Shown here piece after piece: positions 35,536 to 44,458 of a stretch of 64,000 nt of DNA. The translations under genes were made by a program, and so were the position numbers. Numbering within the stretch: the first letter of the stretch is position 1; every line of letters starts with the position of its first letter. Under the pieces are notes generated by a model. The model was given only the letters and a program-made list of their open reading frames with translations, made no database searches and was not told the origin of the DNA. This DNA is from JALHNI01 sp965229305 (GTDB taxonomy: Bacteria > Acidobacteriota > Terriglobia > Bryobacterales > Bryobacteraceae), in the NCBI GenBank assembly GCA_965229305.1, contig CBDDIZ010000011.1, forward strand, positions 4,827 through 68,826, given 5' to 3'.

Positions 35536-36378
35536 GTGGAGAATCGTCCCATGTGCCCGAACTGCCGGGCCCTGCTTTCAACCGCGGACCGTGTCTGCCC
35601 CTACTGCGAGTTTCAGATCCAGCCCCCTCTGCCCCCCGTGCCGCGCCGCCGGGCCGAGGCCACCGAAGTCCTCGGCGGCTTCATTCCGCAGGACCGTTTC
35701 GTTACCTTCATCATCCTCACCATCAACGTCGCGCTTTACTTAGCCTGCTCCCTGATGAATCCCGACGGCACCGCCTTCGGCGACATGAGCACGCGCGTTC
35801 TGATGTTGTTCGGCGCCAAGCGCGGCGATTTCATCCTGGAGAACGGACAATGGTTCCGCCTGGTCACCGCCGGCTTCCTGCATGGCGGCCTTCTGCACCT
35901 GCTGATGAACTCCTGGGCCCTCCTCGACGTCGGCTCCTTCGTCGAACGCACCTTCGGCATCTGGCGCTACCTCGCCATCTACTTTGCCTCCACCGTCGGC
36001 GGCTTCTACCTCAGCGCCAAAATGTCCTACTACGTCCCCTCGGTCGGCTCTTCCGCCGGCATCTTCGGCCTCATCGGCTCCATGATTGCCCTCGGCCTCA
36101 TCGACCGTTCTGCCATGGGAGAAGAAATTAAACAACAAGCCATCCGTTGGGCTATGTACGGCCTGCTGATGGGCCTGCTACCATTCAATGTCGACAACGC
36201 CGCGCACGTCGGTGGTCTCTTCACGGGTCTGGTAGTCACTTGGGCTGCCGGCTTCCCCTCGGCCTTCATGAACTGGAAGGAACGTCTGTGGCAGGTGCTG
36301 GGCTCGCTCAGCCTCATCCTCACCGGCCTTTCGTTCCTGCGTTGGTATTGGTGGTTCGCGAGTCTTCAGTCGCAGTGA
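35536..36378 (+). CDS. Rhomboid-family intramembrane serine protease with N-terminal zinc ribbon
   Basis: The 280-residue protein starts at GTG 35536 (ATG 35551 is possible). Residues 7-24 hold two CxxC pairs (CPNC, CPYC), a zinc ribbon. Six or more transmembrane helices follow. The catalytic Ser is in VGSSAGIFGLIG and the His in DNAAHVGGL, with the HGGLLHLLMNSWAL helix typical of rhomboids. It cleaves membrane-spanning substrates. The stop overlaps the following GTG start (GTGA), so the MerR/TPR protein is made with it. Confidence 0.9.
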   Translation: MENRPMCPNCRALLSTADRVCPYCEFQIQPPLPPVPRRRAEATEVLGGFIPQDRFVTFIILTINVALYLACSLMNPDGTAFGDMSTRVLMLFGAKRGDFILENGQWFRLVTAGFLHGGLLHLLMNSWALLDVGSFVERTFGIWRYLAIYFASTVGGFYLSAKMSYYVPSVGSSAGIFGLIGSMIALGLIDRSAMGEEIKQQAIRWAMYGLLMGLLPFNVDNAAHVGGLFTGLVVTWAAGFPSAFMNWKERLWQVLGSLSLILTGLSFLRWYWWFASLQSQ

Positions 36379-37331
36379 TTCAGCTTGATCCAAATATCGT
36401 GGGTGCTACACTCGAATCGGTAGCCTCGGCAGTGCAACGGACCTACAACCGCTCGCAGGTAATACGTCTGCTCGACTTGGACGAGCGCCGCCTCCGAACC
36501 TGGGAACGCCTCAAGCTGATCCCGATCCAGGACACCTACACCTACCAGGATCTGCTCTCCCTGCGCTCGCTCCGCAAGCTCGCCGAACAAGGCATCCGCG
36601 CGGACCGTCTGCAGCGCACCTTCCGCTCCATTCGCGAACGGCTCCGCGACGTCAAGAACCCGCTCAACGAGCTCAAGTTTTTCCTCGATGGCAAACGCGT
36701 CGGCGTCCAGGGCGCCGGCTATCGCCTGGATCCGCGCACCGGCCAACTCCTCTTCGACTTTGAATCGCGCAACGTCACCGCTTTGCCGGCATCCCACGTC
36801 GCCGCCGCTGAAGAGAGCGAGAAGCGCCGTCTGCACGCCGAAGCCGAACGCCTCTTTCACCGCGCCCTTGAAGCCGAACAGGCCCATGCGCCCGTCCGCG
36901 AAGTGATGGGCGTCTACGAAGCTGCCCTCCGTTGCAATCCCGCTCTCGCGCCCGCGCTGGTCAACATCGGCACTCTCTACTTCAACGCCCGCTGTCATCG
37001 CGACGCCGAACGTTACTACGCCCGCGCCGTCGAAGCCGACCCCGGCTATCCGCTCGCCCACTTCAATCTCGCCAACCTCTTCGACGAGCGCGGCGACCGC
37101 GTCAACGCCCTCAAGCACTACCTCAAAGCCCTCGAGCTCAACGAGGGTTACGCCGACGCCCACTACAACATTGCCCTCCTCTACCAGGGCACCGGAGACC
37201 GCCTCCGCGCCCTCCGCCACTGGAAGACCTACCTGAAGCTCGATCCCGGCTCCTCCTGGGCCCAGGTCGCCAAACGCGAACTCCACAAGCTCCGCGAGGC
37301 CACCATCATCTCCGGCCCTAAGCGCGCCTGA
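36375..37331 (+). CDS. MerR-type DNA-binding domain fused to TPR repeats
   Basis: The 318-residue protein starts at GTG 36375, overlapping the rhomboid stop by four bases; the frame is open further upstream only as a shadow. Residues about 25-90 are a MerR-like winged helix (YNRSQVIRLLDLDERRLRTWE, then YTYQDLLSLRSLRKL). After a linker, residues about 165-305 form three or four TPR units (ALVNIGTLYFNARCHRDAERY, AHFNLANLFDERGD, AHYNIALLYQGTGD). This architecture suggests a transcription factor whose activity depends on a bound protein. Coupling to a membrane protease hints at regulated release, which is speculation. Confidence 0.82.
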   Translation: MIQLDPNIVGATLESVASAVQRTYNRSQVIRLLDLDERRLRTWERLKLIPIQDTYTYQDLLSLRSLRKLAEQGIRADRLQRTFRSIRERLRDVKNPLNELKFFLDGKRVGVQGAGYRLDPRTGQLLFDFESRNVTALPASHVAAAEESEKRRLHAEAERLFHRALEAEQAHAPVREVMGVYEAALRCNPALAPALVNIGTLYFNARCHRDAERYYARAVEADPGYPLAHFNLANLFDERGDRVNALKHYLKALELNEGYADAHYNIALLYQGTGDRLRALRHWKTYLKLDPGSSWAQVAKRELHKLREATIISGPKRA

Positions 37332-37363
37332 CCCTCCTCAAGCCAGTGATATGATTGCGGCCC

Positions 37364-38818
37364 ATGCCGCAGTTTCCCCCCTGGGACCGGGACCATCTTC
37401 CCTCCCCACCCGACCTCAGCCGCCGCCCCTGGACCGCCCTCATCGGCCCCGGTCTCCTCATGGTCGGCGCCAACATCGGCGGCGGCGAATGGCTCTTCGG
37501 CCCCCTCGTCACCGCCCAATACGGCGGCTCCGTCATGTGGCTTGCGACCGTCTCCATCCTCCTGCAGCTCTTCTACAACCTCAGCGTCATGCGGTACACA
37601 CTCTACACCGGCGAACCGGTGATGATCGGCTTCTTCCGCACTTGGCCCGGCCCTCTCTTCTGGGGCCTCTTCTACCTCAGCTTCGAATTTGGCAGCGTCT
37701 GGCCTTACCTCAGCTCGAACGCCGCCGTCCCTCTCGCCTCAGTCATCCTTGGCCGTCTTCCCGGCGCGGCCGACGCCGCGCTGGTCCGCAACCTCAGCTA
37801 TGCCGTCTTTCTCACGGCCTTCGTGCCGCTCGTCTTCGGCGGCAAGATCTACACCACCCTCGAGCGCGTCATGGTCGCCAAGCTGACGCTCATCCTCGCT
37901 TACCTTTCCTTCGTCACCATCTTCTTTGTCAGCGCCACCACGTGGAAAGAGATCGGCGTCGGCCTCGTTCAATTTGGCCAACTCCCCGCCGGCGACTTCA
38001 ACTGGGCCACGCTTGCGGCCTTTGCCGCCATCGCCGGCGCCGGTGGTCTCACCAACATGGGCTTCTCCAACTACGCGCGCGATAAGGGTTGGGGCATGGG
38101 CGCGCAAACCGGCGCCATTCCCAGCGCCATCGGCGGACGCTCCATCAAGCTCTCGCACACCGGCAAAGTCTTTGACCTCGGCCCCGAATCGCTCGCGCGC
38201 TGGCGTGGCTGGCTGCGCCACATCCGCCGCGATCAACTCCTGCTCTGGGCTCCCGGCTGCATCCTCGGCGTCGCCCTGCCCGCTATGTTCTCGCTCGAGT
38301 TCATCCGCGGGATCAAGAACGTCGATGGCAACGCCGTGGCCGCCATCACCGCCCAAGGCATCGCGGACCGTCACGGCGTCATCTTCTGGTACCTCACGCT
38401 GCTCTGCGGCTTCCTCATCATGGCCCCCACCCAGGTCAGCCAACTGGATGCCATCTGCCGCCGCTGGACGGACGTCCTTTGGGTCGGCTCCAAGACCCTC
38501 CACCGCCGCGAAGGTCACGAAGTCAAATACGTCTACTACGCCATCCTCGCCGCCTATGGCGTCTGGGGCCTGGTCGCTCTCCGCATGACTCCGGACCCGC
38601 TCGTGCTCGCCATTGCCAGCGGCGTCATGATGAACTTCGCCCTCGGCTTCTCGGCGCTCCACACCCTCTACGCTTTGCTGGTCTTGCTGCCGAAGCCGCT
38701 CCGACCCGGCTTCGTCCTGTGTGCCGGCCTGGTGCTCTGCGCCGTGTTTTATCTGGGAATATCGGTGATCGCCTTCGCCCAGCAATGGCCGAAAGTGCGC
38801 GTCTGGCTAGGTGTGTGA
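37364..38818 (+). CDS. Nramp-related membrane transporter lacking the metal-site motif
   Basis: The 484-residue protein has about 11-12 transmembrane helices and the opening GPGLLMVGANIGGGEW, aligned with the first helix of Nramp transporters, where metal-carrying members have DPGN. Here that motif is replaced, so Mn/Fe transport is doubtful. Homologs of this type in Acidobacteria and Planctomycetes are usually labelled Nramp by similarity only. ATG 37364 is preferred over a TTG at 37355. The last 12 bases overlap the convergent MFS gene. Confidence 0.75.
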   Translation: MPQFPPWDRDHLPSPPDLSRRPWTALIGPGLLMVGANIGGGEWLFGPLVTAQYGGSVMWLATVSILLQLFYNLSVMRYTLYTGEPVMIGFFRTWPGPLFWGLFYLSFEFGSVWPYLSSNAAVPLASVILGRLPGAADAALVRNLSYAVFLTAFVPLVFGGKIYTTLERVMVAKLTLILAYLSFVTIFFVSATTWKEIGVGLVQFGQLPAGDFNWATLAAFAAIAGAGGLTNMGFSNYARDKGWGMGAQTGAIPSAIGGRSIKLSHTGKVFDLGPESLARWRGWLRHIRRDQLLLWAPGCILGVALPAMFSLEFIRGIKNVDGNAVAAITAQGIADRHGVIFWYLTLLCGFLIMAPTQVSQLDAICRRWTDVLWVGSKTLHRREGHEVKYVYYAILAAYGVWGLVALRMTPDPLVLAIASGVMMNFALGFSALHTLYALLVLLPKPLRPGFVLCAGLVLCAVFYLGISVIAFAQQWPKVRVWLGV

Positions 38819-39997
38819 CCGCGAGGTTCGCATCGACAGGACCATCGCCAGCGTCAGCAGCGTCACCGCGAACCCCGTCCAGTACGGCGCGCTCGGTGCC
38901 AGCGCATCGAACGTCAAACCCGCCCACAACGGACCCACCACCCGCGACAAGCTTGCCAGCGACTGGTTCACGCCCATCACCGCGCCTTGCTCGGTCTCCG
39001 CCGCCTGCTGACTCAGCAAACCCTGCAGCGCCGGCACCGCCACGCCGCTCCCCAGCGACAACAGCGTCAACGCACCGTACAGATAGCCCGGCCCTGGCGC
39101 AAAGATCAGCGCCAGAAAGCCCAGCGCACCCAACACGAGCGCGCCATGAATCAGCTTCCGCTCGCCAAACATCGGCATCAGACGCCGAATCAGCCCGCCC
39201 TGAATGATCGTCACCATCACGCCCAGATAGCTCAACAGGAGCCCGTTCTGCCGCTCATTCAAGCTGAACTTCGCGAGCGTATACACCGCAAAATGGCTCT
39301 GCAGGCCGCTATACGCAAAGCTCAACGCAAACCCCGCCCACAACAGCCGGCTAAACCGCGGCCGCTTCAGCGCCGCGCCGATCGCCTTGAACGGATTCAG
39401 ATGGCTCCACTGCAACGGCGTTGTCGTCCGCCGCTCCGGCGGCAGCGACTCCGGCAGAAAGAAGTAGCTCAACACGGTCGTCACCAGCGCCAGCCCGCCG
39501 GCGGCAAACGCCGGCGCCTGCAAACTGGTGTTCGCCAGCAATCCTCCGATCGCCGGTCCCATCATGAAGCCCAACCCGAACGCCGCACCAATCAGCCCGA
39601 ACGACTTTGCGCGATCTTCCGGCGGCGTCACGTCGGCAATGTAGGCCTGCGCGGCCGAGATATTGCCGCCCGTGATCCCGTCCAGAATGCGCGCCGCAAA
39701 CATCACCGCCAGGTTCGGCGCCAAGCCGAACAGGAAGTGCCCGATGGCCGTGCCAAACAGGCTCACCAGCAGGACGGGCCGCCGGCCATAACGGTCGGAA
39801 AGCGCGCCCAGCACGGGCGTCATCAGGAATTGCGCGGCGGAAAACACCAACACCAGCAGCCCCACCGTCAGCGCATCGCTGCGGAAGTGGCGCACCAGGT
39901 AAGGGGTGATTGGAATCAGAATCCCGACGCCGAGCAAATCGAGGAACAGCGTCAGAAAGATCAGGGCAAGTGGACGGCGGTTCGACAGAGCTTCCAT
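38807..39997 (-). CDS. MFS transporter, TetA-like drug:H+ antiporter type
   Basis: The 396-residue protein has 12 predicted helices and the MFS motif A (GALSDRYGRRPVLL) after helix 2, with motif C-like GLGFMMGPAIGG in helix 5, as in 12-helix multidrug or tetracycline antiporters. The first helix (LIFLTLFLDLLGVGILIP) is typical of TetA-like proteins. It probably exports a small hydrophobic compound. Real substrate unknown; resistance should not be assumed. Divergent from the thioredoxin-like gene, 55 bases apart. Confidence 0.87.
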   Translation of the reverse strand: MEALSNRRPLALIFLTLFLDLLGVGILIPITPYLVRHFRSDALTVGLLVLVFSAAQFLMTPVLGALSDRYGRRPVLLVSLFGTAIGHFLFGLAPNLAVMFAARILDGITGGNISAAQAYIADVTPPEDRAKSFGLIGAAFGLGFMMGPAIGGLLANTSLQAPAFAAGGLALVTTVLSYFFLPESLPPERRTTTPLQWSHLNPFKAIGAALKRPRFSRLLWAGFALSFAYSGLQSHFAVYTLAKFSLNERQNGLLLSYLGVMVTIIQGGLIRRLMPMFGERKLIHGALVLGALGFLALIFAPGPGYLYGALTLLSLGSGVAVPALQGLLSQQAAETEQGAVMGVNQSLASLSRVVGPLWAGLTFDALAPSAPYWTGFAVTLLTLAMVLSMRTSRSHT

Positions 39998-40052
39998 TGT
40001 CGCAGGATTGTCCGCGCCCCAGCCACGTCACCCGATTCCCACAAAGCGCATA

Positions 40053-40562
40053 ATGAAAGCGATGCGTCTTCTGTTTGCTCTTGCTTCTTTCACCTGCCTG
40101 TTGATGGCCCAAGCGCCGGCGGTTCGCCGTGCCCCCAGCTTTGCTCTGCCCGACCAGAACGGTCAGTTCCATGACCTGGTCGATTACCGCGGCAAAGTCG
40201 TGATCGTTGAAATCATGAAGACCTCCTGCCCCCACTGCAAGGCGTTTACCAGCGTCCTGGAAAAGCTGAAAGCCAAGTATCCCGGCAAGCTCGAGGTCCT
40301 TTCGATCGTCAACCCGCCCGACACCCGCGAAGCCATGCTGGCCTACGTGGGCGAAACCAAAAGCACCTCGCCGCTGCTCTTCGACATGGGGCAGGTCGCC
40401 TATTCCTACGTGCGCTCCGGCCGCGTCGAACTGCCCCGCGTTTTCCTTGTTGACCAGCAGGGTATGATCCGGGGCGACGTCAGCTATACCGACGCCACCA
40501 AACCGTTCTTCGAAAAGGGCGGAGTGATCACCGAGGTTGATAAACTCTTCGCCAGAAAGTAG
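40053..40562 (+). CDS. Periplasmic thioredoxin-like (TlpA/AhpC-TSA) protein
   Basis: ATG 40053 gives a signal peptide (MKAMRLLFALASFTCLLMAQ). The thioredoxin fold follows (about 25-165): APSFALPDQNGQFHDL, the redox pair in TSCPHCKAF, and the cis-Pro in VELPRVFLVD. TlpA-type proteins reduce disulfides, often in cytochrome c maturation, which fits the cytochrome-rich window. The next gene starts three bases after its stop. Confidence 0.85.
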   Translation: MKAMRLLFALASFTCLLMAQAPAVRRAPSFALPDQNGQFHDLVDYRGKVVIVEIMKTSCPHCKAFTSVLEKLKAKYPGKLEVLSIVNPPDTREAMLAYVGETKSTSPLLFDMGQVAYSYVRSGRVELPRVFLVDQQGMIRGDVSYTDATKPFFEKGGVITEVDKLFARK

Positions 40563-40565
40563 CCA

Positions 40566-41795
40566 TTGACGCCCAAGGCCACATTCCGCCTGGTGGCCTG
40601 TTTCATCGGGCTTCTGCCGCTGCTGGCCATCGATGACCTGCACCCGGCCGTTCGCGCTGGCGATCTGGAGAAGGTTCGCGCCTTGCTCAAGGCCGGTGCG
40701 AACGTCAACACCCGGGACTCGCTCGGGGGCACGCCTCTGCACGACGCCGCCTGGGCCGGCGACCTCGACATGGTCGACCTTCTGCTCGACGCCCACGCCG
40801 ACCCCAATGCTGCCCACAGCGAAGGCGGCTCCTCGCCCCTCCACTACGCCATCCTCACCAACCACCTCGACGTCGCCCGCCGCCTCCTCGAACGCGGCGC
40901 CAACCCCAAGCAGAGATACCGCGGCGGATCCACCGCCCTTCACCTTGCCGCCAGTCGCGGCCACACCGAAATCGTTCTGCTCCTGCTCCAGGGTGGTGTG
41001 CCGGTCAACGTCGCCGATGGCACCGGCTCCACCGCGCTCGACGAAGCCGCCTGGCGCGGCCACACCGAAATCGTCCGGTTGCTGCTCAAACGCGGCGCCA
41101 ACCCCAAGGTAAAGAACACCGAAACCGGGTCCACGCCCCTTCACGAGGCCGCCGTCAAAGGCCACACCGAAATCGTCGCGCTCCTCCTCGATGCCGGCGC
41201 CGAACTCACCGCCAAGGATCTCTCCGGCTCTACCGCCCTCGACGAGGCTATCCGTCATCAACACACCAAAGTCGTCGATCTGCTGATTCAGCGCGGGGCC
41301 AAGATCACCGGAGCCACCGGCAACGATGCGCTCAAACAGCTCGAACAAGCCGTCCTGCGCGGCCAGGGCGACATCGTCACCCTCCTCCTGGACCGCGGCG
41401 CCAGCGCTGACTCCCGCACCTCCTCCGGCTCCACCCTGCTTCACGACGCCGCCCTCAAAGGTCACCGCGACGTCGCCGCCTTGCTGCTCGATCGCGGAGC
41501 CCACGTCAACGCGCGTAACTCTGCCGGCGCCAACGCCTTACACGATGCCGCTCTCGCCGGCCAAGCCGCCACCGCCGCCCTGCTCATCGACCGCGGCGCC
41601 GACCCCAACGTCACTGACCTCGAAACCGGCGCCACCCCCCTTCATCTCGCCGCCAGTTGGGGACGCCTCGCCGTGGTCGACCTTCTCCTCGAACGCGGCG
41701 CCGACCCCCGCCGGAAGAACCGCTCCGGCCAAACGCCGCTCGACCTGGCCGTCGCCGCCAACCAGGCCGAAGTCGTCGCCCGCCTCCGCCGGTAA
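40566..41795 (+). CDS. Secreted ankyrin-repeat protein
   Basis: The start is TTG 40566. A short signal peptide (LVACFIGLLPLLA) is followed by about eleven 33-residue ankyrin repeats, with the typical GxTPLHxAAxxGHxxIVxLLLxxGA pattern seen many times (for example STALHLAASRGHTEIVLLLL). The array fills the protein to its end. It should bind a protein partner in the periplasm. It is likely co-transcribed with the thioredoxin-like gene. Ankyrin proteins can accompany peroxidases or catalases, but no such partner is adjacent. Confidence 0.88.
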   Translation: MTPKATFRLVACFIGLLPLLAIDDLHPAVRAGDLEKVRALLKAGANVNTRDSLGGTPLHDAAWAGDLDMVDLLLDAHADPNAAHSEGGSSPLHYAILTNHLDVARRLLERGANPKQRYRGGSTALHLAASRGHTEIVLLLLQGGVPVNVADGTGSTALDEAAWRGHTEIVRLLLKRGANPKVKNTETGSTPLHEAAVKGHTEIVALLLDAGAELTAKDLSGSTALDEAIRHQHTKVVDLLIQRGAKITGATGNDALKQLEQAVLRGQGDIVTLLLDRGASADSRTSSGSTLLHDAALKGHRDVAALLLDRGAHVNARNSAGANALHDAALAGQAATAALLIDRGADPNVTDLETGATPLHLAASWGRLAVVDLLLERGADPRRKNRSGQTPLDLAVAANQAEVVARLRR

Positions 41796-41934
41796 ACACC
41801 CTACGTCCTTCTCGGGAATCTCCCCTAAGTCCCTGCTTTTCTTACTCATCTGCCTCGGTTTCCTTAGTCGCTGTCCCCCAAAAGGTGTGCGGCGAGCCTA
41901 AAGACTTGACCTTAGCGAACCGATGAGGTGCTAA

Positions 41935-43680
41935 GTGCGAGGATCCAATTTGGTTGCGATGCGTTCCACGTCCCCCGTTCTGGCCGACGCGGCGCACGTG
42001 CTCACGGACGAGTTGCTCAGCCATCTCACCAAGCTTGGCCGCGTGCTGACCGGGCAGCTCGATTCGCTCGAGCGCAAGTACCTGGCCCGCCTCGAAAAGG
42101 CGAATCACGACGCCAAACAGCGTCGCGCGCTCGCGTTCATCACCCTGGGCGCGGCTCTCCGCTTCGTTAAGGCCGGCACGGATCGGCCCCTGTTCGCTTT
42201 CCTCGAACAGGTGGAGTACAACGGCCGCCGGCTCGCCAAGCTCAATCTGCACCCCAGCCTCGTGATGAAGGCTCTTGCTGAATACGACCGTCTGCTCGAA
42301 GAGGTGCTCGGCGAATCCGCCGCCCGCTTCGGCTGGGCCCGCGAACAGATTCACTTCTGTGTCGTCCTCACGCTCAACAACTCGTACTTCCACGTGCGCG
42401 AAGCCGAAACCGCCGCGCACTCCGAGCTCTTCCACATCGAAATCGAATCACGCAGCCTGAAAGACCTGCTCGGCGGCTCTATGGCGGTGCTCGCCAGCTA
42501 CTGCCGCGCCGACATCGCCGAAGTCTATCTGTTCGACGAAGCCAACGAGCGTTGGATGCCGCAGATGGAGCCTGCCCGCCCCACTGCCGCGGCTACCAAG
42601 ACACGCAAGCAGGTGGGCAAGCCCTTCTGCACCGTGAACACGCCGGAGGCTCGGCCGCATCCCGGCGTGCTGGACCCGTCCTGGCACGGGCGCTTCGAGA
42701 CCTGCTGGTCGATGCCCCTGGTGCTGGGCAAGCGCCTCGCCGGCGTGATGCAGTTCGGTTTCGAGAAGCCTTATGAATGGCTGCCCCGCGAACAGGATCT
42801 GCTCGCCCTGGTCGCCGAACGCTGTCTGCTTGGGGCTGAAAAGGTCAAACTCATGCAGGACCTCGCCGAGAGCGAAGAACAGGTCCGCCAACTTGCCTCC
42901 CGCATGTTGCAGGTCGAAGAAGTGGAGCGCCGGCGCATCAGCCGCGAACTCCACGACGAAACCGGCCAGTCGATGCTCTGCATCCGCCTGCAGCTCGAAA
43001 TGGCCGAAAAGATTCTGGAAAGCGCCGCCAACCTTGCGGAGATCGAACCCGGCATTCGCAAGGTGAAAGAGGTGCGCGAGATGACCGAGACCACCATTCT
43101 CGAAATCCGCCGCCTGATTGCCGCCTTGAGCCCCGCCGTGCTCGAGCAGCTCGGTCTCGCCCCCGGTCTGCGCCAATTGGCCAGCCGCTTCCAGCGTGCC
43201 CACGGCGCTCAGATTTATTTGCGCACCGGCCGTCTCGGCCCGGTGCCGAAGCAAACCGAAAGCATCGTGTACCGCCTGGTGCAGGAATGCATTAACAACA
43301 TCGGCAAACATTCGCACGCCGAGAACGTAAACATTTCCGTCCAATCCGCCGATCACCTCCTACAGTTGAGTGTCGAGGATGACGGCGTTGGATTTTGCGT
43401 CGAGGAGGCGTTTAGTAAACGTGACTCCTACGGATTGGCAGGTCTTCGCGAACGCGTAGCTCTGCTGGGTGGTGTGTGCATTGTGGAGAGCCGCCAGCGG
43501 TCGGCTGTGAAGGCAAGCCCGAACGCGAAGTCCGCCCCGAAGCGGCGGTCGCTCGATCCCCACGACTTGTGGAATACGAGCGCCAGCGGCACCCGGATCC
43601 GGATCGAGATACCGATCCCTGTCGAAACGGCGGGATTGGCGCGAGATTCAGTGGCTGCGACAACTTGGCAGGCCGGTTAA
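41935..43680 (+). CDS. Cytoplasmic GAF-type sensor histidine kinase (NarX/DesK class)
   Basis: GTG 41935 follows GAGGTG at good spacing; ATG 41959 is an alternative. The 581-residue kinase has no membrane segment. Residues about 25-160 are all-helical and could be a globin-like sensor; 165-310 look like a GAF domain. HisKA_3 follows with the phospho-acceptor His340 in RRRISRELHDETGQS, then HATPase_c with VQECINNIGKHSHA (N box) and DDGVGF (G1), and GLAGLRERV. About 60 extra residues, rich in Lys and Ser, split the final ATPase strands (ESRQRSAVKASPN). It pairs with the response regulator 36 bases downstream. Confidence 0.9.
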   Translation: MRGSNLVAMRSTSPVLADAAHVLTDELLSHLTKLGRVLTGQLDSLERKYLARLEKANHDAKQRRALAFITLGAALRFVKAGTDRPLFAFLEQVEYNGRRLAKLNLHPSLVMKALAEYDRLLEEVLGESAARFGWAREQIHFCVVLTLNNSYFHVREAETAAHSELFHIEIESRSLKDLLGGSMAVLASYCRADIAEVYLFDEANERWMPQMEPARPTAAATKTRKQVGKPFCTVNTPEARPHPGVLDPSWHGRFETCWSMPLVLGKRLAGVMQFGFEKPYEWLPREQDLLALVAERCLLGAEKVKLMQDLAESEEQVRQLASRMLQVEEVERRRISRELHDETGQSMLCIRLQLEMAEKILESAANLAEIEPGIRKVKEVREMTETTILEIRRLIAALSPAVLEQLGLAPGLRQLASRFQRAHGAQIYLRTGRLGPVPKQTESIVYRLVQECINNIGKHSHAENVNISVQSADHLLQLSVEDDGVGFCVEEAFSKRDSYGLAGLRERVALLGGVCIVESRQRSAVKASPNAKSAPKRRSLDPHDLWNTSASGTRIRIEIPIPVETAGLARDSVAATTWQAG

Positions 43681-43716
43681 CCGGGCCGGCGATTCAGAAA
43701 GAGAGATTAAAACAAG

Positions 43717-44382
43717 ATGGCCAAAATTCGAATTCTGTTGGCGGACGACCATACCCTGTTCCGTCAAGGTATTAAAACTCTCATCAATGCCGAAGCGGAC
43801 ATGGAGGTCGTTGGCGAAGCCGCCAACGGAGGAGACGCTGTCGATAAGGCCGGCGAAGTACGCCCGGACCTCGTCCTGATGGACATCGGCATGCCCGGCC
43901 TGTCCAGCTTCGAGGCGACGCGCCAGATCAAAAAGAATCGGCCCGAAACCAAGGTTTTGCTGCTCACCATGTACGACGACGAGGATTATCTCGTCGAAGG
44001 CATGGAAGTGGGCGCCAGCGGCTACGTCCTCAAGGACAGCCCCACCCAACAACTGGTCGCGGCCATCCGCGACATCTGCCGTGGCGGCAGCTACCTCAGC
44101 CCGCGCATGCTCTCGCAGTTGGTTGACGACTTCCGCACCCGCATCAAGAGCGCGAACCGCCTGCCCCGCTTCGCCACGCTCACCACGCGCGAACGCGAAG
44201 TGCTCAAGCTGCTCGCTGAAGGCAATTCGGTGAAGGAAATCGCCTGCGACCTGAACCTGAGCGTCAAGACCGTTGAAGCTCACAAGTTCAACCTGATGCG
44301 CAAGCTCGATATCCACAACAAGGCGCAACTGGTGCAGTACGCCATCCAGAAGAAGATCATCAAGATCCCCAACCTCGTCTAG
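43717..44382 (+). CDS. NarL/FixJ-family response regulator
   Basis: The 221-residue protein has a receiver domain with the acidic pair Asp10-Asp11, phosphorylation site Asp56 (LMDIGMPG), and Lys near 106 (VLKDSP). The C-terminal LuxR-type helix-turn-helix (about 150-215) carries LTTREREVLKLLAEGNSVKEIA and LSVKTVEAHKFN. It is the cognate partner of the preceding kinase and should act as a DNA-binding regulator when phosphorylated. Target genes cannot be told. Confidence 0.94.
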   Translation: MAKIRILLADDHTLFRQGIKTLINAEADMEVVGEAANGGDAVDKAGEVRPDLVLMDIGMPGLSSFEATRQIKKNRPETKVLLLTMYDDEDYLVEGMEVGASGYVLKDSPTQQLVAAIRDICRGGSYLSPRMLSQLVDDFRTRIKSANRLPRFATLTTREREVLKLLAEGNSVKEIACDLNLSVKTVEAHKFNLMRKLDIHNKAQLVQYAIQKKIIKIPNLV

Positions 44383-44413
44383 TTTTTTGTCCGCTGGTAG
44401 CTGGAGTGTCTCA

Positions 44414-44440
44414 CGAAGGGGCCCGAAATGGGCCCTTTCG
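44414..44440 (+). terminator. Hairpin after the two-component operon
   Basis: An 11-bp stem (CGAAGGGGCCC with GGGCCCTTTCG, one G-T pair) and a 5-base loop lie 32 bases after the regulator stop. A T-tract is missing, but a TTTTTTG lies before the stem, so it may also serve as a minus-strand element. Confidence 0.55.
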
Positions 44441-44458
44441 GCGTTACAATCAGGCCAG

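Noticed and set aside
38807..39997. Tetracycline-resistance gene tetA
   Set aside because: It has the general TetA-like MFS pattern, but sequence alone does not support the specific substrate.
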